Origin: Prorocentrum cordatum
Lineage: Eukaryota > Sar > Dinophyceae > Prorocentrales > Prorocentraceae
Length of the DNA stretch: 64,000 nt
Assembly: GCA_963575745.1 (NCBI GenBank)
Contig: CAUYUJ010021693.1
Span: 526,768-590,767, forward strand
Direction of reading: 5' to 3'
Of the stretch, positions 34,373-44,931 are shown one piece after another. The translations under genes were made by a program, and so were the position numbers. The notes under the pieces were generated by a model. That model searched no databases, was not told the DNA's origin, and saw nothing but the letters and a program-made list of their open reading frames with translations. Numbering within the stretch: position 1 is the first letter of the stretch; every line of letters starts with the position of its first letter.

Positions 34373-36017
34373 TTTTTTTGCTCCCCCAAGCCTCCAGCGG
34401 ATCCCGCCACGAGGCCCGTTCGCCGCAGACGGCGGCACGCCATGCCCTGTATGGCCTGGCACAACTAGCCTGAATGGCCTGAATGGCTCGAAAGACCTGG
34501 CTCAGGCCTAAACCAGCATCACGTTCACCATGCTCACATAGTGGCATCGGCAGCTTCTGGAGCAGCTCCACAAGCCCCTCTCAGGCCTCCTCGAAGGCCC
34601 ACTGCAGCGCCTCGAAGACGCTGCTCTCCCAGTTCAGCTTGACGCCGCACTGGTCCCCGCAGCTGGGCGCAGAAGCCGTTGCCCTGCACCCTGTAGCCGC
34701 CGACCGCTGCCCCTCAGGCCTTCTCGAAGGCCACCTCGGTTGCGATCTGCACTGGCTGCCAGCACGCACGCTCCCCTCGCCTCGGTTTGCGGTCCACCGC
34801 GATCCGCGTGAGCCATTGGCGCCCCGCTCGCAGCTCTAGTGCCGTGGAAGGTGCTGGAGGAGGCTCGTCCTCATCTTGCTGCCAACCTGGCCTCCACAGG
34901 TTCCTCTCCTCCGCATGCTCTGCCGTCTGGGCCCCCGCGGTCTCCGCGACCTCCTCGAGCCCCTCATCGACGCCGTCGCACACCGTCTCGGGGCCCTGCT
35001 TGACCTCGGACTCGGTCTCGTCCTCGTCCTCCTGCGCTGCCCTGCGTCGCTCCGCCCGTCGGCGGCGCTTCGCCGCGCTCTTGGTCGTCACCACCCGGTA
35101 GTGCTCGTTGTCCTCGCCCATCACGTGCGGCAGCGTGTGGTCAAGGAACTCGGTCTGCGGCTCCGCCTCGACGATCGCCTCGAAGACCGTGGGCCCCGCC
35201 CTTTCGCCCTCGTCGGCGCAATCCGCCGATCGGGCTGTGACGGGCCCATCCCCTTGAGCAGGTCCTGGAAGTGGAGGCTGCCCCGCGCCGCCGTAGCCCT
35301 CGGTCACCTCCACCTGGCCCACCTGATCCATGCCCTTCTCCACGGAGGCGTCCGACCCGTGGCCCTCGTGCTCGGTCTCGTCCTCCTGGCTGTACTGGTA
35401 GTCCTGCAGCTCCTCGGAATCGTCGCCCAGCGTGTCGCACCCCGTCTCAGAGCTCTGCTTGACCACCACCTTCTCGATCTGCTCCGCCCGCCACGCCCTC
35501 AGGCTGCGCAGCAGAGCCTCTGGCTGGTCCTCTTCGCCGGCGCCCGGGTGCCGGAGCAGTGCGCTAGCCGCGTCCAGCTCGCGGCAACGCTTCACCAGCG
35601 GCGTCGGGATACGTACCTTGCCCTTGCGCATCTCCTGGAGGCCCGCTGCCAGCGTACGTCCTCCCACCAGGGCCACCATGTCTGCCGCAGCGCCGAGCAG
35701 CTGCTGCGCCCGCACGCCCAGGGCTGGGCGCGCCCGCGGCGGGCACCCGCGCTGCCTGCGCCACATGTTCGGTGCTCCCCTCCTTCGCGCGCTCGGCTGA
35801 GGAGCCTTCCCCCCCTGGAGGAGCCGCATGAGCTCCGCGGCCTCCTGCAGCGTCCCGACGGTCGTCAGGGACATGCCGTGGCGGACAGAGTAGCCCCGCC
35901 CGCCGCTGCCGCGCCCGCCGCCGATGCGCACCATGCGCCGCCTCGGATGCGCAACCCGAGGGCCGCGCGCTGCCCGCCAAGGGCCGACCCGCTCCCCGCG
36001 GGACGGCACACCTTGAG
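34373..36017 (-). mobile_element. Retroposed spliced-leader mRNA (processed retrocopy)
   Basis: A 1645-bp insertion in copy A of the direct repeat. On the minus strand it starts at a relict of the dinoflagellate spliced leader (TTTGGCTCAAG, 36022 to 36012), continues with a 5' leader, a 406-codon frame and a 3' UTR, and ends in seven A (plus-strand T run 34373-34379). It is bounded by a 22-bp target-site duplication. These are the marks of LINE-mediated retroposition of a mature mRNA. Copy B preserves the unoccupied target. Confidence 0.85.
34714..35934 (-). CDS. Hypothetical protein encoded by the retrocopy (406 aa)
   Basis: I do not recognise the family. The start is the first ATG downstream of the spliced-leader relict (MVRIGGGRGSGGRGYSVRHG); the frame is open further upstream only by chance, into the relict and the host repeat. 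The N-terminus is Gly/Arg-rich. A predicted helical stretch follows (LQEAAELMRLLQGGK, then LLRSLRAWRAEQIEKVV). An acidic Asp/Glu-rich segment precedes a strongly basic cluster (KSAAKRRRRAERRRAA) that resembles a nuclear localisation signal, and the tail is again acidic before a short basic C-terminus (AVDRKPRRGERACW...). No signal peptide or membrane segment is seen. Stop TGA at 34714-34716. The intact frame suggests that the insertion is recent or retained; expression is unknown. Confidence 0.55.
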   Translation of the reverse strand: MVRIGGGRGSGGRGYSVRHGMSLTTVGTLQEAAELMRLLQGGKAPQPSARRRGAPNMWRRQRGCPPRARPALGVRAQQLLGAAADMVALVGGRTLAAGLQEMRKGKVRIPTPLVKRCRELDAASALLRHPGAGEEDQPEALLRSLRAWRAEQIEKVVVKQSSETGCDTLGDDSEELQDYQYSQEDETEHEGHGSDASVEKGMDQVGQVEVTEGYGGAGQPPLPGPAQGDGPVTARSADCADEGERAGPTVFEAIVEAEPQTEFLDHTLPHVMGEDNEHYRVVTTKSAAKRRRRAERRRAAQEDEDETESEVKQGPETVCDGVDEGLEEVAETAGAQTAEHAEERNLWRPGWQQDEDEPPPAPSTALELRAGRQWLTRIAVDRKPRRGERACWQPVQIATEVAFEKA

Positions 36018-36022
36018 CCAAA
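36012..36022 (-). other. Relict dinoflagellate spliced-leader sequence
   Basis: TTTGGCTCAAG matches the last 11 nt of the conserved 22-nt dinoflagellate spliced leader. The outer TTTGG coincides with the end of the target-site duplication, so at least CTCAAG comes from the inserted transcript and the rest may be microhomology or leader. Confidence 0.7.
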
Positions 36023-36104
36023 CAGGCCCCCACGAGGCCCCCAAGAGGCCCAAAAGAGGCCCCAAAACAGCGCCACAAACGGCCTCACAAATGCGTCCAG
36101 GAGG
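36018..36104 (+). repeat. Direct repeat, copy A (right part) with right target-site duplication
   Basis: Opens with the second copy of the 22-bp target duplication (36018-36039) and continues CCCAAGAGGCCCAAAAGAGG...CACAAATGCGTCCAGGAGG, matching 38231-38318. Copy A then runs on into further CCCAAGG units and a CCCACAACCCAGGCACGG block (36158) seen also near 56212. Confidence 0.85.
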
Positions 36105-36189
36105 CCCCCAAGGGGCGTCGAAGAGATCCCCACGACCACCCAAGCGGCCTCAGACCCACAACCCAGGCACGGCGGCGGGGAGGGTCAAA

Positions 36190-36749
36190 GGCCATTCGTT
36201 GTCTATGCGTGTGTATATCTGTATGAGTGTATGTGCGGATGCATGCGTGCATGCGTGTATGTATGTGTGTGCATGTAAGTCGGCCAGTCGGTCAGTTTGC
36301 GCGTCTGTGTGTCTATGTGTCTGTGTGTCAGTGTGTACGTGTGTCGGTGTGCGCCTCTGTCTGTCTGCGTGTGTGTTTGTGTGTGTTGTGTGTGGTGTGC
36401 GTGTGCGTGTGTGTGTGTGCGCGTGTGCGTGTGCGTGTGCGTGTGCGTGTGCGTGCGCGTGGGCGTGAGCGTGCGTGTGTGCGTGTGTGCGTGTGTGCGT
36501 GTGTGCGTGTGTGCGTGTGTGCGTGTGTGCGTGTGTGCGTGTGTGCGTGTGTGCGTGCGTGCGTGCGTGCGTGCGTGTGTGCGTGTGTGCGTGTGCGTGT
36601 GTGCGTGTGTGCGTGTGTGAGTGTGTGCGTGTCTGCGTGTGTGCGTGTGTGCGTGTGTGCGTATGTGCGTGTGTGCGTGTGTGCGTGTGTGCGTGTGTGC
36701 GTGTGTGCGTGTGTGCGTGTGTGTGCGTGTGTGCGTGTGTGCGTGCGTG

Positions 36750-36781
<32 letters not shown>

Positions 36782-37015
36782 TGTGTGCGTGTGTGCGTGT
36801 GTGCGTGTGTGTGCGTGTGTGCGCGTGTGCGTGTGTGCGTGTGTGCGTGTGTGCGTGTGTGCGTGTGTGCGTGCGTGTGTGCGTGCGTGTGTGCGTGTGT
36901 GCGTGTGTGCGTGTGCGCGTGTGTGCGTGTGTGCGTGTGTGCGTGTGTGCGTGTGTGCGTGTGTGCGTGTGTGCGTGTGTGCGTGTGTGCGTGTGTGCGT
37001 GTGTGCGTGTGCGCA
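36190..37015. repeat. GTGTGC alternating purine-pyrimidine tract, 0.8 kb
   Basis: Starts as variable GTGTNTGT and becomes almost pure GTGTGCGT from about 36475. Perfect alternation over long stretches favours Z-DNA. It ends at the poly-G start of copy B. The very long Cys/Val/Arg and His/Thr/Ala frames are artefacts. Confidence 0.95.
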
Positions 37016-38318
37016 GGGGGGGGGGTTCAACCCCCTCCCCCTGCGCTGGCGCCGGCGGCCGCCAGCAGCGCCGACGGCGGGGACGCAGCGATGATGACCA
37101 GAGGCAGCCCAAAGGTGGGGGGGGGTTCAAAACTCCTCCCCCCTGCCCCCAGGCGCCGAGGGGGGGTGTTCAACCCCCCCCCTTTGGCGCCGGCGCCGGC
37201 GCTGGCGGCGGCCAGAAGCGCCGGCGCTGGCGCCTGCGACTGCGGGGGCGCAGCGACGATAACCACCACTACCACCACCACCACCACTACCACAACCACC
37301 ACCACCTCAACCCACCACTACCACCACCACACCACCACACAACCACCACCACAGCCACCACCACCACCACAACCACCACCACCACAACAATTCACCATCA
37401 CCACCACTACCACAAAAACCCACCACCACTACCACCACCACCACAATCTACCACGCCACAACCAACAACGACCGCCACAACCACCACCACTACCAGCAGC
37501 ACAACCCACCACCACCACAAACCACCACACCACCACCACCACCACCACCACCACTGCCACCACCACCACCACCAGCACCACCTCCACAAACCACCGCCAC
37601 CACCACAACCCACCACCACCACCACAAACCACCACCACAAACCACCACCACAAACCACCACCACACCACCACCAAACCACCACCACCGCCACCACAACCA
37701 ACCACCACCACCACCACAAACCACCGCCACACCAACACCACCGCACCTCCCACCGGGCGCGAGCCTTGAGGGCCACAAGAGTCCGTCCAGACGGTCCACG
37801 AATGCTCCGAATCGCCGAACGATCGCGCCAGGACGCCCAGGATGTCTCCAAGACGGCCCACTACGCCTTCGAGTCACCTCGGAGGAGTCCCGAAAGACGT
37901 CCCGAGAGGACCCCCAGAGGCAAACACCACTGATGCCCCTTTGGCGTTTCAGTGTTTTTGGGGTGCTCGCCATTCCGAGCTTCCGACGCTCCAAGGCGGC
38001 CCACGAGGCTCTCAAGACCGCTCCAGGACTGTCCAAAAAGCACCTACGAGGGTTTCAACGGGACCCGGGAGGGTCCCAAGAGAGCCCAAAGAGGCGCCCA
38101 AAACGTCCCAAGAGAACAAACGGCCCCAAGAGCGGCCCAAAAAGGGGGAACACGAACCGAAAGTCCGAGCCTTCCGCCCTAAGAGGCGCTCAGGAAGCCC
38201 CAAGAGGCCCCCAAGAGGCCCCAGGAGGCCCCAAACAGGCCCCCACGAGGCCCCCAAGAGGCCCAAAAGAGGCCCCAAAACAGCGCCACAAATGGCCTCA
38301 CAAATGCGTCCAGGAGGC
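37016..38318 (+). repeat. Direct repeat, copy B
   Basis: Counterpart of copy A (33085-34372 plus 36018-36104) without the retrocopy: poly-G, TTCAACCCCC, the GCGCCGGCGG block, the ACC array (37262-37745) and CAAGACGGCC-type units. It ends abruptly at GCGTCCAGGAGG, where the long GTGTGC tract begins. It is bounded on both sides by such tracts, which could have mediated its duplication. Confidence 0.85.
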
Positions 38319-38430
38319 GTGTGTGCGTGTGTGCGTGTGTGCGTGTGTGCGTGTGTGCGTGTGTGCGTGTGTGCGTGTGTGCGTGTGTGCGTGTGCGTGT
38401 GTGCGTGTGTGCGTGTGTGCGTGTGTGCGA

Positions 38431-38465
<35 letters not shown>

Positions 38466-40904
38466 TGTGTGCGTGTGTGCGTGTGTGCGTGTGTGTGTGT
38501 GTGCGTGTGTGCGTGTGTGCGTGTGTGCGTGTGTGCGTGTGTGCGTGTGTGCGTGCGTGTGTGCGTGTGTGCGTGTGTGCGTGTGTGCGTGTGTGCGTGT
38601 GTGCGTGTGTGCGTGTGTGCGTGTGTGCGTGTGTGAGTGTGTGCGTGTGTGCGTGTGTGCGTGTGTGCGTGTGTGCGTGTGTGCGTGTGTGCGTGTGTGC
38701 GTGTGTGCGTGTGTGCGTGTGTGTGCGTGTGTGCGTGTGTGCGTGTGTGCGTGAGTGCGTGTGTGCGTGTGTGCGTGTGTGCGTGTGTGCGTGTGCGCGT
38801 GTGCGCGTGTGCGCGTGTGCGCGTGTGCGCGCGTGCGCGTGCGCGCGCGTGCGCGTGTGTGCGCGTGTGCGCGCGCCTGTGCGCGTGTGTGCGCGTGCGC
38901 GCCCGTGCGCGCGTGTACGCGTGTGCGCGTGTGCGCGTGTGCGCGCGTGCGCGTGTGCGCGTGTGTTCGTGTGCGCGTGTGCGATTGCGCGCGTGTGCGC
39001 GTGTGCGCGTGTGCGCGCGTGCGCGCGTGCGCGTGCGCGCGGGTGCGCGTGTGCGCGTGTGCGCGCGTGCGAGTGTACGCGTGTGCGCGTGTGCGCGTGT
39101 GCGCGTGCGCGCGTGCGCGTGCGCGTGCGCGTGTGTGTGCGCGTGCGCGTGCGCGTGCGCGTGTGCGCGTGCGCGTGCGTGTGCGTCTGCGTGTGCGTGT
39201 TCGTGTGCGTGCGCGTGTGCGTGTGCGTGTGCGTGGCCGTGCGCGCGTGCGCGCGCGCGCGTGTGTGCGTGTGTGCGTGTGTGCGTGCATGCGTCCGTGA
39301 GTGCGTGCGCGCGTGCGCGCTCGCGTGCGTGCGTGGTTGCGTGTGAGTGAATGTGCGCGCGTGCGCGTGCGTGAGCGTGTGCGTGAGTGAGTGTGCGTGC
39401 GTGCGCGCGTGTGCGCGTGTGCGCGCGTGCGCGCGTGCGCGCGTGCGCGCGCGTGCGCGCGCGTGCGCGCGTGCGCGTGCGCGCGCGTGCGCGTGTGCGC
39501 GTGTGCGCGTGTGCGCGTGCACGCGTGTGTGCGTGTGTGCGTGTGTGCGTGTGTGCGTGTGTGCGTGTGTGCGTGTGTGCGTCTGTGCGTGCGTGCGTGT
39601 GTGCGTGTGCGCGCGTGCGCGTGCGCGCGCGTGCGCGTGTGCGCGCGTGCGCGCGTGCGCGTGTACGCGCGCGCGCGCGTGTGCGCGTGTGCGCGCGCCT
39701 GTGCGCGAGTGTGCGCGTGCGCGCCCGTGCGCGCGTGTCCGCGTGTGCGCGTGTGCGCGTGTGCGCGCGTGCGCGTGGGCGCGTGTGTTCGTGTGCGCGC
39801 GCGCGCGTGCGCGCGTGTGCGCGTGTGCGCGTGTGCGCGCGTGCGCGTGTGCGCGTGTGCGCGCGTGCGCGTGTTCGCGCGTGCGCGTGTGCGCGTGTGA
39901 GCGCGTGCGCGTGTGCGCGTGTGCGCGTGTACGTGCGCGTGCGCGTGCGCGTGCGCGTGTGTGTGCGCGTGCGCGTGCGCGTGTGCGCGTGCGCGTGCGT
40001 GTGCGTCTGCGCGTGCGTGTGCGCGTGCGTGTGCGTGTGCGTGTGCGCGTGCGTGTGCGTGTGCGTGGCCGTGTGCGCGTGCGCGCGCGCGCGTGCGTGC
40101 GTGCGTGCGCGCGCGCGTGCGCACGTGCGTGCGTGCGTGCGGGCATGCGTCCGTGTGTGCGTGCGTGCGTGCGCGCGCGCGTGCATGGTTGCGCGTGAGT
40201 GAATGTGCGCGCGTGCGCGTGCGTGAGCGTGCGCGTGAGTGAGTGAGTGTGCGTGCGTGCGCGCGTGTGCGCGTGTGCGCGTGTGCGCGTGTGCGCGCGC
40301 GCGCGCGTGCGCGCGTGTGCGCGTGTGCGCGCGTGCGCGCGTGCGCGCGTGCGCGTGTGCACGCGTGCGCGTGTGCGCGTGTGCGCGTGTGCGCGTGTGC
40401 GCGCGTGCGCGCGCGCGTGCGCGCGTGTGCGCGCGTGCGCGTGTGCGCGTGTGCGCGTGTGCGCGCGTGCGCGTGCGCGTGCGCTGCGCGTGCGCGTGCG
40501 CGTGCGCGTGCGCGCGTGCGCGTGCGCGTGTGCGTGCGCGCGCGTGTGCGTGTGCGTGTGCGCGTGCGTGTGCGCGGCCGTGCGCGCGTGTGCGCGCGCG
40601 TGCGTGCGTGCGTGCGTGCGTGCGTGCATGCGTCCGTGCGTGCGTGCGCGCGTGCGTGCGTGCGTGCGTGCGCACGGGCGGGCGTGCGTGCGGCGTGCGT
40701 GCGTGCATGCGTCGTGCGTGCGCGCGTGCGCGCGCGCGTGCGTGCGTGCGTGCGTGCGTGCGTGTCTGCGTCCGTGCGTACGCGCGTGCGTGCGTGCGTG
40801 TGCGTGTGCGCGGCGTGCGTGCGTGCGTACGTGCGCGCGTGCGTGCGTGCGCACGGGCGTGCGTGCGGGCGGGCGTGCGTGCGTGCATGCGTCCGTGCGC
40901 GCGC

Positions 40905-40939
<35 letters not shown>

Positions 40940-41225
40940 TACGGGCGTGCGTGCGCACGTGCGTGCGCGCGTGCGTGCGTGCGTGTGTGCGCGTGCGTGC
41001 GTGCGTGCGTGTGTGCGCGTGCGTGCGTGCGTGCGTGCGTGCGCACGGGCGTGCGTGCGTGCGTGCGTGCGTGCATGCGTCCGTGCGTGCGCGCGTGCGT
41101 GCGTGCGTGCGTGCATGCGTCCGTGCGATCGCGCGTGCGCGCGCGCGTGCGTGCGTGCGTGCGCGCGTGCGTGCGCGCGTGCGTGCGCGCGTGCGTGCGC
41201 GCGTGCGCGCGCGTGAGTGAATGTG
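38319..41225. repeat. GTGTGC/GCGTGC alternating purine-pyrimidine tract, 2.9 kb
   Basis: Almost uninterrupted alternation of G with T or C for 2.9 kb. The first 450 bp are GTGTGCGT; later parts are GCGCGTGC-rich. A higher-order organisation is visible: GAGTGAATGTG recurs at 39345, 40197 and 41215 (periods 852 and 1018), preceded by GCATGCGTCCGTG-like motifs in the first two cases. Frames of about 1000 codons in several phases are repeat artefacts. Confidence 0.95.
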
Positions 41226-41392
41226 TGTGCCGAGAGTTATTCCAGGGTGCCCAGCTCGCCTCGACAGGCTGTGGCCACCTCGTGCCGCCCCCCACGACGG
41301 AGGAGACGGCAAACGGTAACCAAAGAACGGTGGCGTCTTGCGATCCTGAAGACGACCTCTGTGGCCCTCCTTTTCAGGCGGCAGCAGGCTCT

Positions 41393-43420
41393 CCGTGCGC
41401 CGGAGCCTCCGGCATTACACTTATTCGGTGCCCCCCCCACTCCCTGCAGACAGCCCAGGGGCGCAGACCGCCGCCCCCCTCGTGGAGACGGAGCAGATAA
41501 CGGCACCTGTGGCCCCCCTCTCGAAATGACTGCCTCATGACTGCCAGGCGATAGCGCCGACGCTGCCACTCTCCCCCGCCAGACTGGGGTGCGACCCCTG
41601 AACCCCGAGGGGCGTATAGGAGACCTTCAAGCTGGCGAGACGGATGGCACAGGTGCCCTGGCGGCAGCCACTGTGCGGGAGATGGCGCTCGGATTCCTCC
41701 AACCACAAACAGGAGGGTTCATTTCTCGCCGCTGCGCCCCTTGCCGAGAGCTCTGCTGGGGCGCCTGACTCGTCCCGCCCGACGACGGCATCGCTGAGTT
41801 GCCCCCCGACCGCGCGCAAATGGAGGAGATGACAAACAAGGAAGTTCGGCGGTGAAAATCGCCAACGCACGCCCAACTCAGGTGTCAGCATGCCATCCGT
41901 GCGCCGGGGCGCTTCCGTCACTGTATGTGCCCCAGGCCGTGGGGAGGCGCCGTTATTCCACGTCCATACACCTACTCGGTGTCCCCAACAATCTGCTCCC
42001 GCTCAGGTGTCAACACGCCCTCCGCGCGCCGGGGCGCGTCCCCCGGATGTGCCCCAGGCCGCAGGGAGGGCGCCAGCAATTGCCAACACTACCCCTATTC
42101 GGTGTCCCCCCCATCCCTGGTCGGAACCCCATTGACACTCACGGTGGTGCGAAGGACGACGCGGACACCCCCGACGCACTCAGTGGCGCGCATCACGACG
42201 GAGATGGGCAGGGACCCACTTGCGGGGCGGACTCCGGTTTTCTTCCCGAGGGGGTCCTCTCCGCGCCGCCGCGCCCCTTGCCGAGAGCTCTCCCGGGGCG
42301 CCCGACTCGTCCCGGCGTACGACGGCCCCGTTGAGTTCCCCCCAGCCGGCAAGACAAACTTACAGAAGGAGGCAGGGGGGCCCCGTTGACGGGAAACAAA
42401 ACACGTTTGTGGCGAAGACCGCCAACAACCCCACGGCCACGAGCCCCCCCGGCGGAGGAAACGAGGAGCAGGGGTCGATTACAGGGGCCGCAAAATACCA
42501 CCCAGCCGCGGATGCCTGCATCGACACGAGGCAGAGTTGCCCCCACGGCGGACAAACGAACCCGGTGCCAGGACACCCCTGATTACCAAAACTGCACCGT
42601 CCCAGACCCGGCGGTCTACTGGGGCCCCCTCCCCCTGGGATCCCGCTGGGCCCAGGAAGGGCGCGTGCCCACCCTCCTCCGACTCTTGGTCGGTCACGCC
42701 TCGGCCAGGGTGCGTGGTGGCGCTAGGGTTGCCGGCACAAGGAGGTCCTCGTCGCCACGGGAGGACTGTAGAACGGAGGGCGCCGCCGCGGACACCACAA
42801 GCGTTTCTCGCCGCCACGGCTGGAAATCGATACTCCACTCCCACGCAGGTGGATCGCGCGCCGCTGCCTAGACGGGGCGGCGCCTGGCGTCCCACCTTGC
42901 GCCCCGCCGAGGCTGCGCTGACCCGGCCGCAGGGCAGCGCCGACGGGCATCGCGACTGGTACCCCCCTCTTCCACTGTCGCTTCGCCTCACCCTCCCGTC
43001 CAAGCGGCGACGAACGCTGGCAGCTCAAGCGCCTAGGATTACCACAGCACCCCCCAGGGCGGGGAGCGTGCCGCCCGTGTCCCAGGTGTTTTCTGCCACG
43101 ACCCCCTCAATGCCATCGGAGCCCTGGCCACCACAATCACGGACATACAGCGAGCAGACGGCGAACCCAGTGCGGCCTGGGCCAGGTATTGTTTTCATTG
43201 CGGTGGGGGCTTCAGGGACCCTGGCCGACACGACGCCGCCTTCCTTCGCAGCTTCCTCCACCTCCTGGCTTCGGCGCCGCCCTGATTCTCTTGCGGGTGC
43301 ACCGAAAAACCGCAGCAGCCCTCCGTGCGCCGGGGCGTTTCTGCAACGGAAGGCGCCCCTGGCTGCGGGGAGGGCTCCGTAATCGACATTACACCTGTTC
43401 GGTGTCCCCCCCCTTTGCCT
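41393..43420 (+). repeat. Dispersed GCGCCGGGGCG...TTCGGTGTCCCC units
   Basis: Four related blocks at 41393-41460, 41894-41986, 42015-42120 and 43320-43420, each opening TCCGNGCGCCGG and closing near TATTCGGTGTCCCCCC. A second pair, 41730-41840 and 42262-42355, shares GCCCCTTGCCGAGAGCTCT and CGACTCGTCCCG-like sequence about 530 bp apart. The region 41226-43470 looks like a diverged tandem duplication; I find no supportable gene in it. Confidence 0.6.
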
Positions 43421-43489
43421 GGTTTTCACGCCAGCACGCGGTCCCCTCAGCAGTTCTGCCAGTGGGCCTGCTCGCTAGCTGCTCCCATG

Positions 43490-43830
43490 CGGTGCCTCTC
43501 CTTGAGTACCCTGGCCGCTCCCCCTTCTGCGCCACTCAGGTGGGTCGCTCCCCCTTCCGCGCCTGGCCGTTGGGCCGCTCCCCCTTCTGCGCAGGTAGGC
43601 CGCTCCCCCTTCCGCTGGCGGGCCAATCCCCCTTCTGCAAGGTGGGCCGGCCACTTCCGCCCAGGCGCACAGGGCACAGGTGGGCCGCCCCCCTCCGCCA
43701 GGCGCCTCCCTCCGCGCCTCGCGGGTGGGCTGCTCCCCCTCCGCAGTGGTGGGCCGCTCCAATCCGCACTGGTGGGCCGCTCCCCCTGCACCGGTGGGCC
43801 GCCCTCTCCGCGCAGGCGTTCGTGGCCTGT
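43490..43830. repeat. TGGGCCGCTCCCCCT minisatellite
   Basis: About a dozen units of 26-30 bp with the core TGGGCCGCTCCCCCTTCTGCG. Confidence 0.85.
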
Positions 43831-43847
43831 ACCTTTTGGGCGTGGCT

Positions 43848-44000
43848 TAATGGGGGAGTCATAAACGGGGGGGTCAGAAAAGGTCCCCTTTCGTGCCCCT
43901 TTCGGGCCCCTCCAGAGCCCCAGGGGGCTCGTTTAGGTACCGTTTGGGTACCTTTTCGAACCACCCTCGCCACCCCCCCATTTATGACCCCCCCATTACG
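43848..44000. mobile_element. Small inverted-repeat element (MITE-like)
   Basis: TTAATGGGGGAGTCATAAAC (43848-43867) followed by a poly-G run is mirrored by the reverse complement of 43971-44000 (GTAATGGGGGGGTCATAAAT). Weaker inner symmetry continues (AAAAGGTCCC against AAAAGGTACC). About 153 bp with no coding potential. Confidence 0.5.
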
Positions 44001-44194
44001 CGGCGCCCAAACCTTGGCCGCCCCCCTCCTTCCGTGCCGCAGGACTGCTGGTCTCGGCGCTCTCCGTCCTGGCCGCCAACCGGGTGACCCCTGCTGCCTC
44101 TGGCCTGGGTCCCCGCTCGCCTGCCTGGTTTCCAGGCCAGCCTCTAGACCATCCGCCAATCTACTGGTGGGTGGGTCGCTGCCTCGCTGCCGTG

Positions 44195-44800
44195 GCGCCT
44201 TGCACTGCCCTCCCCCCCCGCGCCTCGTAGGCCTTCTGGTCTCGGCGCCCGCCCACTCACCGCTGGTGCCCCCAGCACCACGCCGCCCCCTTGGGCCATC
44301 TTCCTTCGCTTGCACGCCGGCCTGCCAGCGCTCCGCTCTTCTCGCCCCCCGCCGCGCCTCGTGGGCCTCCAGGTCTCAGCGCCTCGCCTCTTCACTGGGC
44401 TCCGCTCGCCCGCCCACCTGCTGGCACTCCCAGCTCCACACCGCTCCCCCTGATGGCGCGGCTCCGCCTCTTCGTCCTTTGTCCAACGCCTTCTCGCCGG
44501 CCTGCGTCTGCCGCCCTTGTTCTGCGCTCTCGCGGCTACCTCCGCCCCGCCCTCCACGCCTCCCGCCGCGCTTCGTAGGCCTCTGGGTCTCGGCGCTTCG
44601 GCCCACCCATGGGTCCGCCTGCACTGCCGGCTCCCCCATTGGTGTGGTTACTGCATCGCTTGTGCTGGTCCCCCCTCTGGCCTTGCCCCGCCGCCGCTGG
44701 GCTGCCGTCCCCCCCCAGCTGCTGCCCAGCGCCGCGGCTGGTTCCCCTCCCCTCGGCGCTCCCCCCGCCGCAGCCGGTGACTTGCCTAAGCGGGCCCGGA
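44195..44800 (+). repeat. CGCCTCGTRGGCCTYYRGGTCTCGGCGC tandem units
   Basis: Blocks at about 44209, 44350 and 44563 share CCGCGCCTCGTRGGCCT then GGTCTCGGCGC, with spacings of about 140 and 210 bp. A shorter GGTCTCGGCGCTCTCC lies at 44050. Proline-rich frames across it are unconvincing as genes. Confidence 0.5.
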
Positions 44801-44931
44801 GTCCCCTTTTCCATTCGCGCTGGGGCCTCCTCCTCTTCCCGCGCGCATCGCGGCCCAATTTGCATTCAGTGCGCCCCCCTGATGCCCGATCGCCGGAGCA
44901 GTCACCCTCGGCCCAGCCGCCGACGCAAAAG

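Noticed and set aside
33157-38754. Long Thr/His/Pro-rich frames on the plus strand
   Set aside because: They run through ACC triplets, the CAAGACGGCC-type repeat and the GTGTGC tract with no domain; openness follows from composition.
36190-41225. Telomeric or centromeric array
   Set aside because: No TTTAGGG-type telomere repeat occurs, and a simple dinucleotide-like tract is not evidence for a centromere.
38012-41295. Open frames of about 1000 codons (His/Thr/Ala-rich on the minus strand, Cys/Val-rich on the plus strand)
   Set aside because: All lie on the GTGTGC/GCGTGC tract, which lacks stop codons in most phases on both strands; their composition is that of the repeat.
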